In this document: in pieces, positions 16,539 to 26,682 of the stretch
How positions within the stretch are numbered: position 1 is the stretch's first letter
How the letters are laid out: each line of letters starts with the position of its first letter
Assembly (NCBI RefSeq): GCF_032921865.1
Contig: NZ_CP136684.1
Span: 2,577,001 to 2,641,000, forward strand
Length of the DNA stretch: 64,000 bases
Source: Thalassospira lucentensis
Lineage (GTDB): Bacteria > Pseudomonadota > Alphaproteobacteria > Rhodospirillales > Thalassospiraceae
Direction of reading: 5' to 3'
Translations under genes and position numbers: made by a program
Notes under the pieces: model-generated
What the model saw: only the letters and a program-made list of their open reading frames with translations
The model's database searches: none
What the model was told of the DNA's origin: nothing

Positions 16539-17618
16539 ATGATTCAGACCGCGCTGCATTTGGTGGATAAAGATACGATGGATAAGCAGAAGGCACTCGA
16601 AGCCGCTCTTGGGCAGATCGAACGCGCATTTGGCAAGGGCTCGATCATGAAGCTCGGCCAGCGCGATAGTGCGGTGGATATTTCAGCCATTTCGACCGGA
16701 TCACTTGGCCTAGATATCGGGTTGGGGATTGGCGGTCTGCCGCGTGGCCGCATCGTCGAAATTTACGGTCCGGAAAGTTCGGGTAAAACCACACTGGCCC
16801 TGCACACCATTGCCGAGGCACAGAAACTTGGCGGGACCTGCGCCTTTGTCGATGCCGAACACGCGCTTGACCCGGGTTACGCCCGCAAGCTTGGTGTGAA
16901 TACCGACGAACTTCTGATTTCGCAGCCCGATGCCGGTGAACAGGCGCTTGAAATCGCCGATACGCTGGTGCGTTCCGGTGCGATTGATGTTCTGGTCGTC
17001 GATTCGGTTGCTGCCCTTGTGCCGCGTGCCGAACTTGAAGGCGAAATGGGTGATACCCATGTCGGTCTGCAGGCTCGTCTGATGAGCCAGGCCTTGCGTA
17101 AACTGACCAGCTCGGTGTCGCGTTCGAACTGCATGGTCATCTTCATCAACCAGATCCGTATGAAGATCGGTGTGATGTTTGGCAGCCCGGAAACCACCAC
17201 GGGTGGTAACGCGCTTAAATTCTATGCGTCGGTTCGTCTTGATATCCGCCGTATCGGTCAGATCAAGGACCGTGACGAGGTCGTCGGCAACCAGACCCGT
17301 GTGAAGGTCGTCAAAAACAAGATGGCCCCGCCGTTCAAGCAGGTCGAATTCGACATCATGTATGGCGAAGGCGTTTCCAAGATGGGTGAAATCCTTGATC
17401 TTGGCGTCAAGGCCGGGATCGTTGAGAAATCCGGTTCCTGGTTCTCGTATAACTCGACCCGGATCGGTCAAGGCCGCGAGAATGCCAAAACCTTCCTGCG
17501 TGAAAATCCGGAAATGACCGCCGAAATCGAACGCAGCATCCGCGAAAGTGCTGGCCTGATCGCCGAAGCAATGACCAGCATGAGCGATGATGAACCGTCA
17601 AATGACGATGATGCGTGA
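16539..17618 (+). CDS. recA: Recombinase RecA
   Basis: DNA strand-exchange ATPase and LexA coprotease. The 359-residue protein has Walker A GPESSGKT (77-84), Walker [12 protein letters not shown], the L1/L2 loops with [17 protein letters not shown], and an acidic C-terminal tail ([12 protein letters not shown]). ATG 16539 follows AGAGTTCGGAAA closely. Many RecA proteins begin near M14 here (ATG 16578), but that codon lacks a ribosome site. An exact LexA box lies upstream and a strong terminator follows. Confidence 0.97.
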   Translation: MIQTALHLVDKDTMDKQKALEAALGQIERAFGKGSIMKLGQRDSAVDISAISTGSLGLDIGLGIGGLPRGRIVEIYGPESSGKTTLALHTIAEAQKLGGTCAFVDAEHALDPGYARKLGVNTDELLISQPDAGEQALEIADTLVRSGAIDVLVVDSVAALVPRAELEGEMGDTHVGLQARLMSQALRKLTSSVSRSNCMVIFINQIRMKIGVMFGSPETTTGGNALKFYASVRLDIRRIGQIKDRDEVVGNQTRVKVVKNKMAPPFKQVEFDIMYGEGVSKMGEILDLGVKAGIVEKSGSWFSYNSTRIGQGRENAKTFLRENPEMTAEIERSIRESAGLIAEAMTSMSDDEPSNDDDA

Positions 17619-17651
17619 TTGCTGACTAACGATTGTCGCTAAATACATCAA

Positions 17652-17676
17652 ACGGGTCCTTCGGGGCCCGTTTTTT
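17652..17676 (+). terminator. Rho-independent terminator of recA
   Basis: ACGGGTCC (17652-17659), TTCG loop, GGGCCCGT (17664-17671), then a run of T. Confidence 0.9.
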
Positions 17677-17869
17677 GTTGTGAGGCGGGCAAATCCGCAA
17701 TTGCCCCAAAATGATCAATATTGGCCGCAACCTGCAAAAAACAAAGGCATTCAGGCTGCCTTAATTGTGCCAAATCAGGGGTTTGGCAACGTGTGAGGGA
17801 ACTTTGTCTTTTCGGCTCCGTTATGGATGGTGTGAACAAAATCACGTCGAGCAAACAGGAGAAACCGAA

Positions 17870-18013
17870 ATGTCCGATTTTTGGAAAAAGATTTTCGCCG
17901 TTGCGATGATCTCCGGCATGGGCTTTGGCCTTGCCGCGTGTGAAACCGCCGAGGGTTTTGGCCAGGATATGGAAAATGCTGGTGAAGCCATTCAGGATGA
18001 AGCCAGCGAGTAA
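17870..18013 (+). CDS. Entericidin A/B-like lipoprotein, copy 1
   Basis: A 47-residue lipoprotein (MSDFWKKIFAVAMISGMG...). A short basic start, a hydrophobic stretch and the lipobox LAAC are followed by ETAEGFGQDMENAGEAIQDEA, the entericidin pattern. ATG 17870 follows CAGGAG. Entericidins are small stress-linked lipoproteins. The antidote/toxin distinction of E. coli ecnA/ecnB cannot be assigned. A close paralogue lies at 18501, with a DUF1328 gene between. Confidence 0.87.
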   Translation: MSDFWKKIFAVAMISGMGFGLAACETAEGFGQDMENAGEAIQDEASE

Positions 18014-18103
18014 GGCATCATCGCGGATTTTCGTTCGCTGACGGGATTTTGGGATCAACTCCATCACCCGCAAGCGGCCAAAGCCTAAAAAGGAGATAAC
18101 ATC

Positions 18104-18280
18104 ATGTTGGGTTGGGCAGTCTTTTGTCTCATTCTGGCGCTTGTCGCCGCCGTCCTTGGTTTTGGCGGCTTGGCAGGTACGTTTGTCGGGATCGCGAAGA
18201 TCCTGTTCTTCGTCTTCCTCGTACTGTTCGTTGTTTCGCTTCTGGTCAACGCACTGCGTGGTCGTCGTCCACCGATCTGA
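18104..18280 (+). CDS. DUF1328 (YtjA-like) small membrane protein
   Basis: A 58-residue protein of two membrane helices ([20 protein letters not shown], then [19 protein letters not shown]) ending RGRRPPI, the DUF1328 pattern. AAGGAG lies 8 bases before the ATG. Function is unknown. The family is often stress-induced and adjacent to entericidin genes. It is followed by a strong terminator. Confidence 0.87.
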   Translation: MLGWAVFCLILALVAAVLGFGGLAGTFVGIAKILFFVFLVLFVVSLLVNALRGRRPPI

Positions 18281-18313
18281 TCGCGGTATAGACAGTAATA
18301 CGAGCAAACGGAA

Positions 18314-18341
18314 ACGGGCGTGCTGCGGCACGCCCGTTTTT
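18314..18341 (+). terminator. Rho-independent terminator after the DUF1328 gene
   Basis: ACGGGCGTGC (18314-18323), loop TGCG, GCACGCCCGT (18328-18337), then T5. Confidence 0.9.
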
Positions 18342-18500
18342 CTGCGTGACTTTTAAATCATCGATGCAGGAAAGAGTTGCCAGCCGGACGTGACCCCGAC
18401 AAGATAGCAACCGATTTCGGAAGCCATATGCCTTGCGTCAGAAGCAGGCGGCGGCCGCCTTCAAAATCAACATGTCGTTAAAGGCAGGAGCATTCAAACG

Positions 18501-18644
18501 ATGACTATTTTTGTGAAACGTATTCTGGCACTGGCCCTGATTGCGGGCTTTGGCATGTCGCTTGCCGCGTGTGAAACCGCCGCCGGATTTGGCCGCGATG
18601 TTGAAAAACTTGGCGAACAGATTCAGGAAGGCGTCGACAAATAA
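18501..18644 (+). CDS. Entericidin A/B-like lipoprotein, copy 2
   Basis: A 47-residue lipoprotein (MTIFVKRILALALIAGFG...) with lipobox LAAC followed by ETAAGFGRDVEKLGEQIQEG. It is a paralogue of the 17870 gene with identical length and lipobox position. GCAGGAG is 10 bases upstream of the ATG. It has its own leader behind the DUF1328 terminator, so it is probably expressed separately. Confidence 0.87.
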   Translation: MTIFVKRILALALIAGFGMSLAACETAAGFGRDVEKLGEQIQEGVDK

Positions 18645-18680
18645 CCATCACGCGTTTTGGAATTTACGAAAGCTCCCGCC

Positions 18681-18986
18681 GTGATCACCTGTTATCTTAA
18701 ATATATTGTCGACATGCATAAAATCCCCGAGTTCGAGGATTATGCCCGTCGCTGGATTCCCATCGTCAACCGGATGGGCGGGACGCATCACGGCTATTTC
18801 CTGCCCCATGAGGGTGCCAGCAACATTGCATATGCCCTGTTCAGCTTCCCAAGCCTTGCGGCATACGAAGACTACCGCAATCGCATGGCCGATGATGACG
18901 AGTGTGTTGCGACACTCGAACTTGAAAAACGTAACCGCAGCATCATCAGTTACGAGCGCAGTTTCATGCGCCCGGTTCTTGATTAG
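18681..18986 (+). CDS. NIPSNAP-family protein
   Basis: A 101-residue protein with the NIPSNAP dimeric ferredoxin-like fold (ITCYLKYIVDMHKIPEFEDYARRWIPIVNRMGGTHHGYF, then EDYRNRMADDDE). The GTG at 18681 matches the usual family start; an upstream TTG (18657) is less likely. Role unknown; members resemble small oxygenase/dimerisation domains. It lies 36 bases after the second entericidin gene. Confidence 0.8.
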   Translation: MITCYLKYIVDMHKIPEFEDYARRWIPIVNRMGGTHHGYFLPHEGASNIAYALFSFPSLAAYEDYRNRMADDDECVATLELEKRNRSIISYERSFMRPVLD

Positions 18987-19166
18987 GCAGGCATACCCGA
19001 TCATGCCGTTGTGGTGTTCCGGTGCGATGCCGGATGCAGAAATCGTCACTTACAACACCGCAAAGCCTTTCCCCGACTGGACAGCACAGAGCCGAGCCGC
19101 TAAATAGGGCAGTCGCGCCGTAGGTTTGCGGCAGCGTTTGTTCCGCGTTTTCCGGGTTGGAGAGAG

Positions 19167-21821
19167 ATGCAGACCGTTAACGATATCCGCACCACGTTTC
19201 TGGAATTCTTCCGCAAGAACGGCCACGAGGTCGTGTCTTCCAGCCCGCTGGTACCGCGTAATGACCCGACCCTGATGTTCACCAACGCAGGGATGGTCCA
19301 GTTCAAGAACGTTTTCACAGGTCAGGAACAGCGCGATTATTCACGCGCGACCACCTCGCAGAAATGCGTGCGTGCCGGTGGCAAGCATAACGATCTTGAA
19401 AATGTCGGTCATACCGCCCGTCACCACACCTTCTTTGAAATGCTCGGCAACTTTTCGTTCGGCGACTATTTCAAGGAAAACGCGATTGAATTCGCCTGGA
19501 ACCTGATCACCAAGGAATACGGCCTCCCGGCGGACAAGCTGCTGGTCACCGTCTATCACACCGATGACGAGGCCCATGGTCTATGGAAAAAGATCGCCGG
19601 TCTGTCCGATGATCGCATCATTCGCATTCCGACGTCTGATAACTTCTGGTCGATGGGCGATACCGGTCCTTGTGGTCCGTGTTCGGAAATCTTCTTTGAC
19701 CATGGCGACAAAATCTGGGGCGGTCCTCCGGGCAGTGCCGACGAAGACGGCGACCGGTTCATCGAAATCTGGAACCTCGTCTTCATGCAGTACGAGCAGA
19801 TGGCGAATGGCGAACGCGTCAATCTGCCAAAGCCGTCGATTGATACCGGCATGGGCCTTGAACGTATTGCCGCCGTCCTTCAGGGCAAGCACGATAACTA
19901 TGACATCGACCTGATGCGCGCGCTGATCGAAGCATCGGCGGACGCCACCAGCACCGATCCTGATGGACCGCATAATGTGTCGCACCGCGTGGTTGCCGAC
20001 CATCTGCGTTCGACCAGCTTCCTGATTGCCGATGGCGTTCTGCCGTCCAATGCCGGGCGTGGTAACGTTCTGCGCCGTATCATGCGCCGCGCAATGCGTC
20101 ATCTGCACATGATCGGCACCCAGGATCCGGTGATGTATAAACTGGTCCCGGCACTGGTGCGTAAAATGGGCGGTGCCTTCCCGGAACTGGTTCGGGCGCA
20201 GGCATTGATCGAAGAAACCCTTAAGCTCGAAGAGCAGGGCTTTAAAACCATGCTTGATCGCGGTCTCAAGATGCTTGATGACGCGACCGATGGCATGACC
20301 GAGGGCGCGACCCTTTCGGGCGATGTGGCGTTTAAGCTTTATGATACTTACGGCTTCCCGCTTGATCTGACGGCTGATGCGCTTAAACCGCGCAAGATTG
20401 GCATTGATGAAAGCGGCTTTACCTCGGCGATGGAAGAACAGAAAGCCAAGGCCCGTGCCGCATGGTCGGGTTCGGGCGAAGCTGCAACCGAGGAAGTCTG
20501 GTTTGACATCAATGACCGTGATGGCGCGACCGAATTCCTGGGCTATGAAACCGAAAATGCCGAGGGCGTTGTCACGGCCCTGATCAAGGATGGTGCAGAA
20601 ACCAAAACCGCTACCAAGGGCGATGAGGTTGCCATCGTTGCCAACCAGACCCCGTTCTTCGGGGAATCCGGTGGTCAGCAGGGCGATGCCGGCGTGATCA
20701 AAACCGAGAAGGGTGCCGTGATTGAAATCACCGACACCCAGAAGAAACTCGGTGCGCTTCATGTGCATCTGGGCAAGGTTGTCGAAGGTGATGTTTCGGT
20801 TGGCGATGCCGCTGAATTCCGCGTCGATCATACCCGCCGTTCGTCCTTGCGCGCCAACCATTCGGCAACGCACCTTCTGCACGCGGTCATGCGCAAGCAT
20901 CTGGGTGATCACGTCACCCAGAAAGGATCGCTGGTTGCCAAGGATCGTCTGCGTTTCGACGTATCGCACCCCAAACCGATCACCGCCGAAGAAGCCGCTA
21001 TAATCGAATTCGACGTCAACCGTCTGATCCGCGAAAACAGTGAAGTCACCACCCGTCTGATGACCCCGGACGAGGCGATTGAACTGGGCGCGATGGCGCT
21101 GTTTGGCGAAAAATACGGTGATGAAGTCCGCGTTGTTTCGATGGGCCTGCCCGAAGCGAACGAACATGCCTATTCGCTTGAACTTTGCGGTGGTACGCAT
21201 GTCAAACGGACCGGCGATATCGGTATGTTCAAGATCGTATCCGAAGGTGCGGTTTCAAGCGGTGTCCGCCGTATCGAAGCCCTGACCGGCTCGGATGCCG
21301 CAAGCTATATGGCGGCCCGCGATCAGCTTCTGCAAACCATTTCGGCCGATCTCAAAGCCGTACCCGAAGATGTTCCGGCACGTGTCAAAGCCTTGCAGGA
21401 TGAACGCCGGAAGCTTGAACGCGAAGTTTCCGACCTGCGCAAGAAGCTGGCAACAGCCGGTTCGGGCGGGGCATCGGGTGCTGACGCGTTCAAGGAAGTC
21501 AATGGTGTCAAACTGGCCCTGCGTGTTCTGGACGGTATTCCGGCCAAGGAACTTAAAGGCATGGTTGATGAATTGCGCGATCAGATGGGATCGGGGATTG
21601 TTGCCCTTATCTCGACCGATGGCGGCAAGGCATCAATCGTTGTCGGCCTGACCGAAGACCTCGCCGGTAAATTCAGCGCGGTCGATCTGGTCCGTGTTGG
21701 TGTCGAAAAGCTCGGCGGTAAAGGCGGCGGTGGTCGCCCGGATATGGCACAGGGCGGTGGCCCCGACGCCGATCAGGCCGACGCGGCACTTGCCGCGATT
21801 GAGGCGGCGGTTGCTGGCTGA
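19167..21821 (+). CDS. alaS: Alanyl-tRNA synthetase
   Basis: Class II synthetase of 884 residues that charges tRNA-Ala. It has the N-terminal catalytic domain ([27 protein letters not shown]), the tRNA-binding helical domain, the editing domain with HSATHLLH and ELCGGTHV metal/editing motifs, and a C-terminal coiled coil plus glycine-rich DHHA1 domain ending [12 protein letters not shown]. Leader CGGGTTGGAGAGAG gives a good ribosome site. The recA...alaS neighbourhood is typical in alphaproteobacteria. Confidence 0.97.
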   Translation: MQTVNDIRTTFLEFFRKNGHEVVSSSPLVPRNDPTLMFTNAGMVQFKNVFTGQEQRDYSRATTSQKCVRAGGKHNDLENVGHTARHHTFFEMLGNFSFGDYFKENAIEFAWNLITKEYGLPADKLLVTVYHTDDEAHGLWKKIAGLSDDRIIRIPTSDNFWSMGDTGPCGPCSEIFFDHGDKIWGGPPGSADEDGDRFIEIWNLVFMQYEQMANGERVNLPKPSIDTGMGLERIAAVLQGKHDNYDIDLMRALIEASADATSTDPDGPHNVSHRVVADHLRSTSFLIADGVLPSNAGRGNVLRRIMRRAMRHLHMIGTQDPVMYKLVPALVRKMGGAFPELVRAQALIEETLKLEEQGFKTMLDRGLKMLDDATDGMTEGATLSGDVAFKLYDTYGFPLDLTADALKPRKIGIDESGFTSAMEEQKAKARAAWSGSGEAATEEVWFDINDRDGATEFLGYETENAEGVVTALIKDGAETKTATKGDEVAIVANQTPFFGESGGQQGDAGVIKTEKGAVIEITDTQKKLGALHVHLGKVVEGDVSVGDAAEFRVDHTRRSSLRANHSATHLLHAVMRKHLGDHVTQKGSLVAKDRLRFDVSHPKPITAEEAAIIEFDVNRLIRENSEVTTRLMTPDEAIELGAMALFGEKYGDEVRVVSMGLPEANEHAYSLELCGGTHVKRTGDIGMFKIVSEGAVSSGVRRIEALTGSDAASYMAARDQLLQTISADLKAVPEDVPARVKALQDERRKLEREVSDLRKKLATAGSGGASGADAFKEVNGVKLALRVLDGIPAKELKGMVDELRDQMGSGIVALISTDGGKASIVVGLTEDLAGKFSAVDLVRVGVEKLGGKGGGGRPDMAQGGGPDADQADAALAAIEAAVAG

Positions 21822-21840
21822 GCAGTTGCAGTGCGAATTA

Positions 21841-21868
21841 AAAAAGGGCCCCACAAGGGGCCCTTTTT
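21841..21868. terminator. Bidirectional terminator between alaS and the convergent small gene
   Basis: AAAAAGGGCCCC (21841-21852), loop ACAA, GGGGCCCTTTTT (21857-21868). The symmetric A/T flanks allow termination on both strands. Confidence 0.9.
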
Positions 21869-21887
21869 ACTGGCGCTGTGATGAGTT

Positions 21888-22250
21888 TCAGCCTTGCAGT
21901 ATACGCTTATTGAGTTGTGCAAGTTTCTGCTGCTTTTCCTCGTCCGTCATTTCTTCATCTTCGTTTACTGTCAGAAGCTCCTCTGCCGATGTTGGCAGCG
22001 TGGATTTGGAGGCTTCATCCTGCTGGCCGATCAGTTGGGCTTCGGTTCGTGACTTGGCACCTGCATTTGCCGCAAGCGGGTCAAAAGGCAAAGTATCCGA
22101 TAGTGGTGCGGCTTTGACTGAGCTGGCATCGTCTCCCTGCCGTTGGCGCATGAAGGCGATGGTTTCTTCGGGGACCTGTTTGTTCGCAACGTTGATCCCC
22201 AGCTTTTGAAACGATGCAACATTGAACTGGGACGGATTAATGCTGGTCAT
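21888..22250 (-). CDS. Small hydrophilic protein of unknown function
   Basis: A 120-residue soluble, charged protein (MTSINPSQFNVASFQKLGIN...) with no signal peptide, membrane segment or Cys. The C-terminal third is acidic and helical (EELLTVNEDEEMTDEEKQQKLAQLNKRILQG). I do not recognise a family. Start ATG 22250 is chosen over the upstream in-frame ATG at 22292 because the extension (LATFQGKTYGKHC) is unlike the rest. It shares a terminator with alaS. Confidence 0.6.
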   Translation of the reverse strand: MTSINPSQFNVASFQKLGINVANKQVPEETIAFMRQRQGDDASSVKAAPLSDTLPFDPLAANAGAKSRTEAQLIGQQDEASKSTLPTSAEELLTVNEDEEMTDEEKQQKLAQLNKRILQG

Positions 22251-22343
22251 GCAGTGTTTTCCATAAGTTTTACCCTGAAAAGTTGCAAGCAATAATCAGA
22301 CCACCCGTTCATCTATGTGCCGTTGGATTTAACTGTCGTATGA

Positions 22344-23255
22344 TCATTTCTGGATAGCGGCATTTCTTGCCGGGTTGCGTTTTCCACTACGCCAGAGCTG
22401 CCAGCCAAGATTCATGCCGGTTGCGGCAATCACAATCGCCACTGCCCCGATGATCTGGGCGGTATCCGGGCGATAGCCAAACGCAATCAGATCGACAAGA
22501 ATGGCGACGACTGGATAGATGAAGGACAGCGACCCTTGCAAATGGGTGGGTAGTTTCTGAACCGCGCCATACATCAGCACATACATGATCCCGGTATGAA
22601 CCACGCCAACCGTGACAAGCGCGCCCCAGCTTGATGGCGTATCGGGCAGGTTATCAAGATTGGCAAAGGGAGCGAGTAGCAGAATACCGACACAAACCTG
22701 AATGAGCGCGATCAGATGCGGCGGGGTACCTTTCAGCTTTTTGGTAATGATGGCAGCCACCGCCCAGAAAAAGGCTGCGACCAATGCCATCGCGATGCCG
22801 CCTGCATAATTGGTGCCGGTAAAGCCGCTATCGGGCTTGCCCGATATGATCAGGAGCAGACCGCCAAATGCAATCGCAAGCCATGCAAATTTATTGGCTG
22901 TCAGTTTTTCACCAAACAGCAATGCACCGAACATCACCAGCATGAAGGGCTGGGTATTGTAAACGGCTGTTGAAATGGAAATCGATGCCATCGAATAGGA
23001 CTGGAATAACAGGAACCAGTTTGTCACGATGGCAACACCACCAAGCGCGGCCCAACCCAATATCCGCAGGTTCAAAAGTCCGCGTAAAAAACCCATGCCA
23101 GCGCAAACGACAAGCAGGGCCCCAGCCCCGAATACGCACCGCCAGAAAACAACATCAAGAGCGGATTGCCCTGACATCACAACGAACCAGCCAATTGTGC
23201 CCAGAATCGTCATGGCCGCGGTCATTTCGACCGTGCCGCGCAGTTTTTCATCCAT
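22344..23255 (-). CDS. EamA/DMT-family transporter
   Basis: A 303-residue ten-helix transporter with two EamA repeats (about 10-140 and 155-290). It is divergent from an Lrp/AsnC regulator 137 bases away. An EamA exporter beside an Lrp regulator often concerns amino-acid efflux, which is an inference from context. Confidence 0.87.
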   Translation of the reverse strand: MDEKLRGTVEMTAAMTILGTIGWFVVMSGQSALDVVFWRCVFGAGALLVVCAGMGFLRGLLNLRILGWAALGGVAIVTNWFLLFQSYSMASISISTAVYNTQPFMLVMFGALLFGEKLTANKFAWLAIAFGGLLLIISGKPDSGFTGTNYAGGIAMALVAAFFWAVAAIITKKLKGTPPHLIALIQVCVGILLLAPFANLDNLPDTPSSWGALVTVGVVHTGIMYVLMYGAVQKLPTHLQGSLSFIYPVVAILVDLIAFGYRPDTAQIIGAVAIVIAATGMNLGWQLWRSGKRNPARNAAIQK

Positions 23256-23392
23256 CGGAATGCTCCGTTAAACTGATTTTATGGATGAAATTTGCGCCTT
23301 TTTTCGGCTTTGTTCCATGGTCTGAGATTGAAAATGTCGGTTCTTTACCTAATTATATAAAGTTTATGTCGAATATTTATAGGAAAAGTAAA

Positions 23393-23836
23393 GTGATCGA
23401 CGAAATCGACCAGAAGATACTGAAAATCCTGATTGGTGATTCGCGTATCTCGCAAAAGGAACTGGCAGCCCGTGTCGGGCTATCATCCCCCGGCGTGGCG
23501 GAACGGGTCCGGCGTCTGGAGGAACGCGGCGTTATTCGGGGCTTTACCATTGATGTAAATCCCGAAGCACTTGGCTACCCGCTGCAGGCGATCGTACGCA
23601 TTCGTCCGCTGCCGGGCAAGTTGCATATCGTTCAGCAGATGATCGAAGAAATTCCAGAATTCGGGGAATGCGACAAGGTCACGGGCGATGATTGTTATAT
23701 CGCGCGTCTGTATGTTCGCTCGATGGGGGAACTTGATACATTGTTGGACCGCATTGTCGACAAAGCGGAAACCAACACATCAATCGTGAAAGCGAAGTCG
23801 GTTGAACGGCGCATGCCACCGCCGGTCATGCGTTGA
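23393..23836 (+). CDS. Lrp/AsnC-family regulator
   Basis: A 147-residue regulator with an N-terminal HTH (DQKILKILIGDSRISQKELAARVGLSSPGVAERVRRLEERGVI) and a C-terminal RAM/effector domain. The GTG at 23393 is chosen because AGGAAAAG lies 8 bases before it. The in-frame ATG at 23366 has none, and the ORF upstream to 22970 overlaps the divergent transporter. It probably controls that transporter. Confidence 0.9.
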   Translation: MIDEIDQKILKILIGDSRISQKELAARVGLSSPGVAERVRRLEERGVIRGFTIDVNPEALGYPLQAIVRIRPLPGKLHIVQQMIEEIPEFGECDKVTGDDCYIARLYVRSMGELDTLLDRIVDKAETNTSIVKAKSVERRMPPPVMR

Positions 23837-23846
23837 TGGTTTCCGG

Positions 23847-24749
23847 TTATCGGTCTGCCGGGTTTTGCGTGGCAAAGGCCACCAGTTCATCTATGAAAAC
23901 ACGTTGGCGTTTGGGCATGAAATCGGTTTCGGGCCAAACAGCAAAGATATCGCGCTGTTCGGTTTCCCAGTCGGGCAGAAGCGCTACAAGTCGTCCAGCC
24001 CGCAGGCTATTGCCGATAATGCTGTGTGGTACAAGGCCGATGCCGTGGCCTTCTTCTATCATAAGTGATGCCAGTTCGATCTCGTCGACGTCAAACCGGC
24101 CATCAACGCTAAATACCTCGTTGCGTCCTGTTTTGCGGTGGGTCAACCGCCAGGTTCGAAGCGGACTTGCGACAATCATCGCATGATAACGCAGTTCTTC
24201 GGGCGATGTCGGTGTGCCGAATTTCGCCAGATATTCCGGGGCGGCACAGGCAACCAGATAGGTGTCACACAGCTTGCGCAGAACGAGAGATTGCTGGGTT
24301 TGCTTGCCGACACGGATGGCGACATCAAAATTGAATTCGCCAAGCGGCAATACACGATTGGACAGGGTCAGCCGCAGATCGATATGGGGATGATTACGAA
24401 GAAAAGTGCTGAAAAATGGGGCGAGCCAGCTTCGGGCGAGATTGACAGGCAAGGCGATCTTCAAAATCCCGGCAGGCTCGTTATGGCGTGTGTCGATACT
24501 TTCAAGCGTTCTGTTCATTTCGGTGACCAACGGGCGTAACTGGTCGAAATAGGTACGCCCCGCATCGGTCAGGGCGAACCGTCCGTTGCCGCGTAGCAGC
24601 AGTTTGCAGCCCAGCTTTTCCTCCAGCTTTTGCAGGCGTCGGCTAAGTGTCGCCATCGGAACCTCCAGGGCAATCGATGCCTGCCGGAGGCTGCCAAGTT
24701 CGGCTATGCGAATGAAAAGGGCGAAATCGTCCAGTTGTGTATGTTCCAT
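23847..24749 (-). CDS. LysR-family transcriptional regulator
   Basis: A 300-residue LysR protein with HTH (LGSLRQASIALEVPMATLSRRLQKLEEKLGCKLL) and a substrate-binding domain. It is convergent with the Lrp gene, with 10 bases between the stops. It is divergent from the DUF2798 gene, and its start codon lies within a perfect palindrome. Confidence 0.92.
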   Translation of the reverse strand: MEHTQLDDFALFIRIAELGSLRQASIALEVPMATLSRRLQKLEEKLGCKLLLRGNGRFALTDAGRTYFDQLRPLVTEMNRTLESIDTRHNEPAGILKIALPVNLARSWLAPFFSTFLRNHPHIDLRLTLSNRVLPLGEFNFDVAIRVGKQTQQSLVLRKLCDTYLVACAAPEYLAKFGTPTSPEELRYHAMIVASPLRTWRLTHRKTGRNEVFSVDGRFDVDEIELASLMIEEGHGIGLVPHSIIGNSLRAGRLVALLPDWETEQRDIFAVWPETDFMPKRQRVFIDELVAFATQNPADR

Positions 24750-24793
24750 ATATGGAAACTCAAATCCCGAAAATATCTACTATTCCCGAAAAT
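24744..24793. promoter_or_regulatory. Palindrome and direct repeats in the lysR/DUF2798 gap
   Basis: TTCCATATATGGAA (24744-24757) is a perfect 14-base palindrome over the lysR start codon. TCCCGAAAAT occurs at 24765-24774 and 24784-24793, 19 bases apart. These are candidate LysR or polymerase contact sites for the divergent promoters. Confidence 0.45.
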
Positions 24794-24856
24794 GAGATTA
24801 TCGCATTGTCCGCTCCATGCCCACCGTAAACGGGAACCAAATCAAAGGAGCCTCAC

Positions 24857-25102
24857 ATGCTTCCGGCACGTTTTTATCGTTTTGTATTTTCCGGTCTGAT
24901 GTCGATCTGGCTGTCGACCCTGATGACCGGGCTGGTGACACTGATCAATACTGGTATCGACCCCGAATTTCTGCTGCGCTGGGGGCGGGCATTTGTCATT
25001 GCCTGGCCTATTGCCTTTTCGCTGGTTCTTATTAGTGGCGGCACGGTGACGCGCATCGCAAATAACCTGACCCGCCATTCACGTGTTCAGGCCGCTGAAT
25101 AA
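24857..25102 (+). CDS. DUF2798 small membrane protein
   Basis: An 81-residue protein with two membrane helices (YRFVFSGLMSIWLSTLMTGLVTLI and RAFVIAWPIAFSLVLISGG), the DUF2798 pattern. AAAGGAG lies 8 bases before the ATG. Its last 16 bases overlap the end of the convergent DUF2254 gene. Likely target of the divergent LysR. Function unknown. Confidence 0.85.
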   Translation: MLPARFYRFVFSGLMSIWLSTLMTGLVTLINTGIDPEFLLRWGRAFVIAWPIAFSLVLISGGTVTRIANNLTRHSRVQAAE

Positions 25103-26439
25103 TCGTCTTTGGCCTGTTGCTGTCGCAGGACACGGTTGACGGCACGTTCAACCGCCCTGCGATCAGCCGCCTCGGCAATGTTTCGCGCGGCCGTCCGTCC
25201 GATAAGGCGTGCATGATCGCGCAGGGTGTCCTGCTGTTTGGCTGTTTTGGCCAGTCCGGCCAGGCTTTCAAGAACTTCTGCCATGGGCAACAATACATAG
25301 GGCTTGGTGCTTGCCGATTGTCGGATCTGGTTAAATGCCGCGTCCAGCATCTCGCCGAAATCCGAAAGATGGGCACATATCCGTTCCTGTCCTTGCTCGT
25401 CCCGCCAAAGGCCCAACGGGGAATGAAAATTCATCGCCTGCGGCATGGCCCGGCCCAGACGATAAATCACCGCAATTGCGGTAAACGGGTCATTGATGCC
25501 CGGTGACAATGCGCGCAGGGCGACCTCGACCAGTTGGCGCAGGGCGAACTCGATATCAAGCATCGCGGTGCGCTGATTGCCAATCAGTATCTGTTCGGAA
25601 ATGAAATTCCGGTATTCGCCGATGTCGTCTGTTGCATTGGCGGCATTTATGCTGATTTCTCCGATGATGTCCTCGGCAATTACATGCTGTCCAGCATGGA
25701 TTGTCAGGGCGATATGAATGTCTGCCTTGGTCGCAACCTCCAGCAAACCTTCATAGTCGATGCCCTGCACATAACCAGATTTTGCGGCCTTGATGGCTCT
25801 GTCGGGGTTGATTGTTCCCGCATCAGGCAGGGTGCATCCGGCTTCTGCTGCATGGTCGATTGGTTTTGAAAGCGTTTCCAGCGACGATGCAATCGTTTCT
25901 TCCAGATTTCCGCCGACTTTCTGGATGACCTGATCCGCCACAATGGATCGACCCAGATGATGCACAAACAGAATCAGGACAAACAGGCTTACGACAAAAA
26001 GGATAATCCCGGTTATGGCGGCAATTTGCGGGACCTGATCCTCCTTGCCCTGGCCCCCCATGATGACAAGGGCCGTGATCAGAAACAGAATGGATCCGAC
26101 AAAGCTTCCCAGTGCATTTTGTGTTTTGGGATCACCCATAAAATTGCGAATGGTGCGAGGGCCCAGTGATCCGGCGGCAAGTGTCAGAACCACCATGGTT
26201 ACGGACAGGGCAAAGGTGGTCATGGTCACAAGAGTGGCAAGAAGGGTCGATGTCAGGTCCTGTACCGTTTGAACTGTTCCGAAACGCGGCCAGAAATCCG
26301 GCAGGCTGGCAATCATGTCCTCGCCCGGGAGGCGAATTGCCAGTAAGGCAACAGTGGCACCGCCAATCGCATAAAGCAGCGGAATAAACCACAAGCTGTG
26401 ACCAAGAAATTCCCATATCCGGATAAATCGGTGAAACAT
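25087..26439 (-). CDS. DUF2254 membrane protein
   Basis: A 450-residue predicted inner-membrane protein with four N-terminal helices (through about residue 165, including LATLVTMTTFALSVTMVVLTLAAGSLGPRTIRNFM) and a soluble C-terminal domain with SPGINDPFTA, the DUF2254 signature. The biochemical role is unknown. Its 3' end overlaps the DUF2798 gene by 16 bases. Confidence 0.85.
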   Translation of the reverse strand: MFHRFIRIWEFLGHSLWFIPLLYAIGGATVALLAIRLPGEDMIASLPDFWPRFGTVQTVQDLTSTLLATLVTMTTFALSVTMVVLTLAAGSLGPRTIRNFMGDPKTQNALGSFVGSILFLITALVIMGGQGKEDQVPQIAAITGIILFVVSLFVLILFVHHLGRSIVADQVIQKVGGNLEETIASSLETLSKPIDHAAEAGCTLPDAGTINPDRAIKAAKSGYVQGIDYEGLLEVATKADIHIALTIHAGQHVIAEDIIGEISINAANATDDIGEYRNFISEQILIGNQRTAMLDIEFALRQLVEVALRALSPGINDPFTAIAVIYRLGRAMPQAMNFHSPLGLWRDEQGQERICAHLSDFGEMLDAAFNQIRQSASTKPYVLLPMAEVLESLAGLAKTAKQQDTLRDHARLIGRTAARNIAEAADRRAVERAVNRVLRQQQAKDDYSAA

Positions 26440-26682
26440 TTACTGCGGTCCTGTTCTTGCCGTGTGCTTTGCGTGGCGACAAATGCCGCCCGTTGGCAAA
26501 GCCGAAACCGGGACAGCGATCCAGTGTTAAACGTATAAGGTTAAAGCCGGTTCCCTGTTTTCTGCGTTTGGGTGCATCCGTTGAGTGTTCGGATGAATGC
26601 CACCCATGCAAAATTCGCGATTGTTTGGCGTTAAAAAATGAACCAAATTCGATTTTTCGTCATTTATTGAAAAGGCAGGGAT

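Noticed and set aside
18451..18461. GGCGGCCGCC palindrome upstream of the second entericidin gene
   Set aside because: Short GC palindrome expected by chance in this base composition; no associated feature.
19581..21200. 539-residue ORF antisense to alaS
   Set aside because: It is a codon-bias shadow: no ribosome site, no family pattern, and alaS on the other strand is complete.
22970..23392. N-terminal extension of the Lrp/AsnC gene
   Set aside because: Overlaps the divergent EamA gene and has no Lrp-like sequence; GTG 23393 has a good ribosome site.
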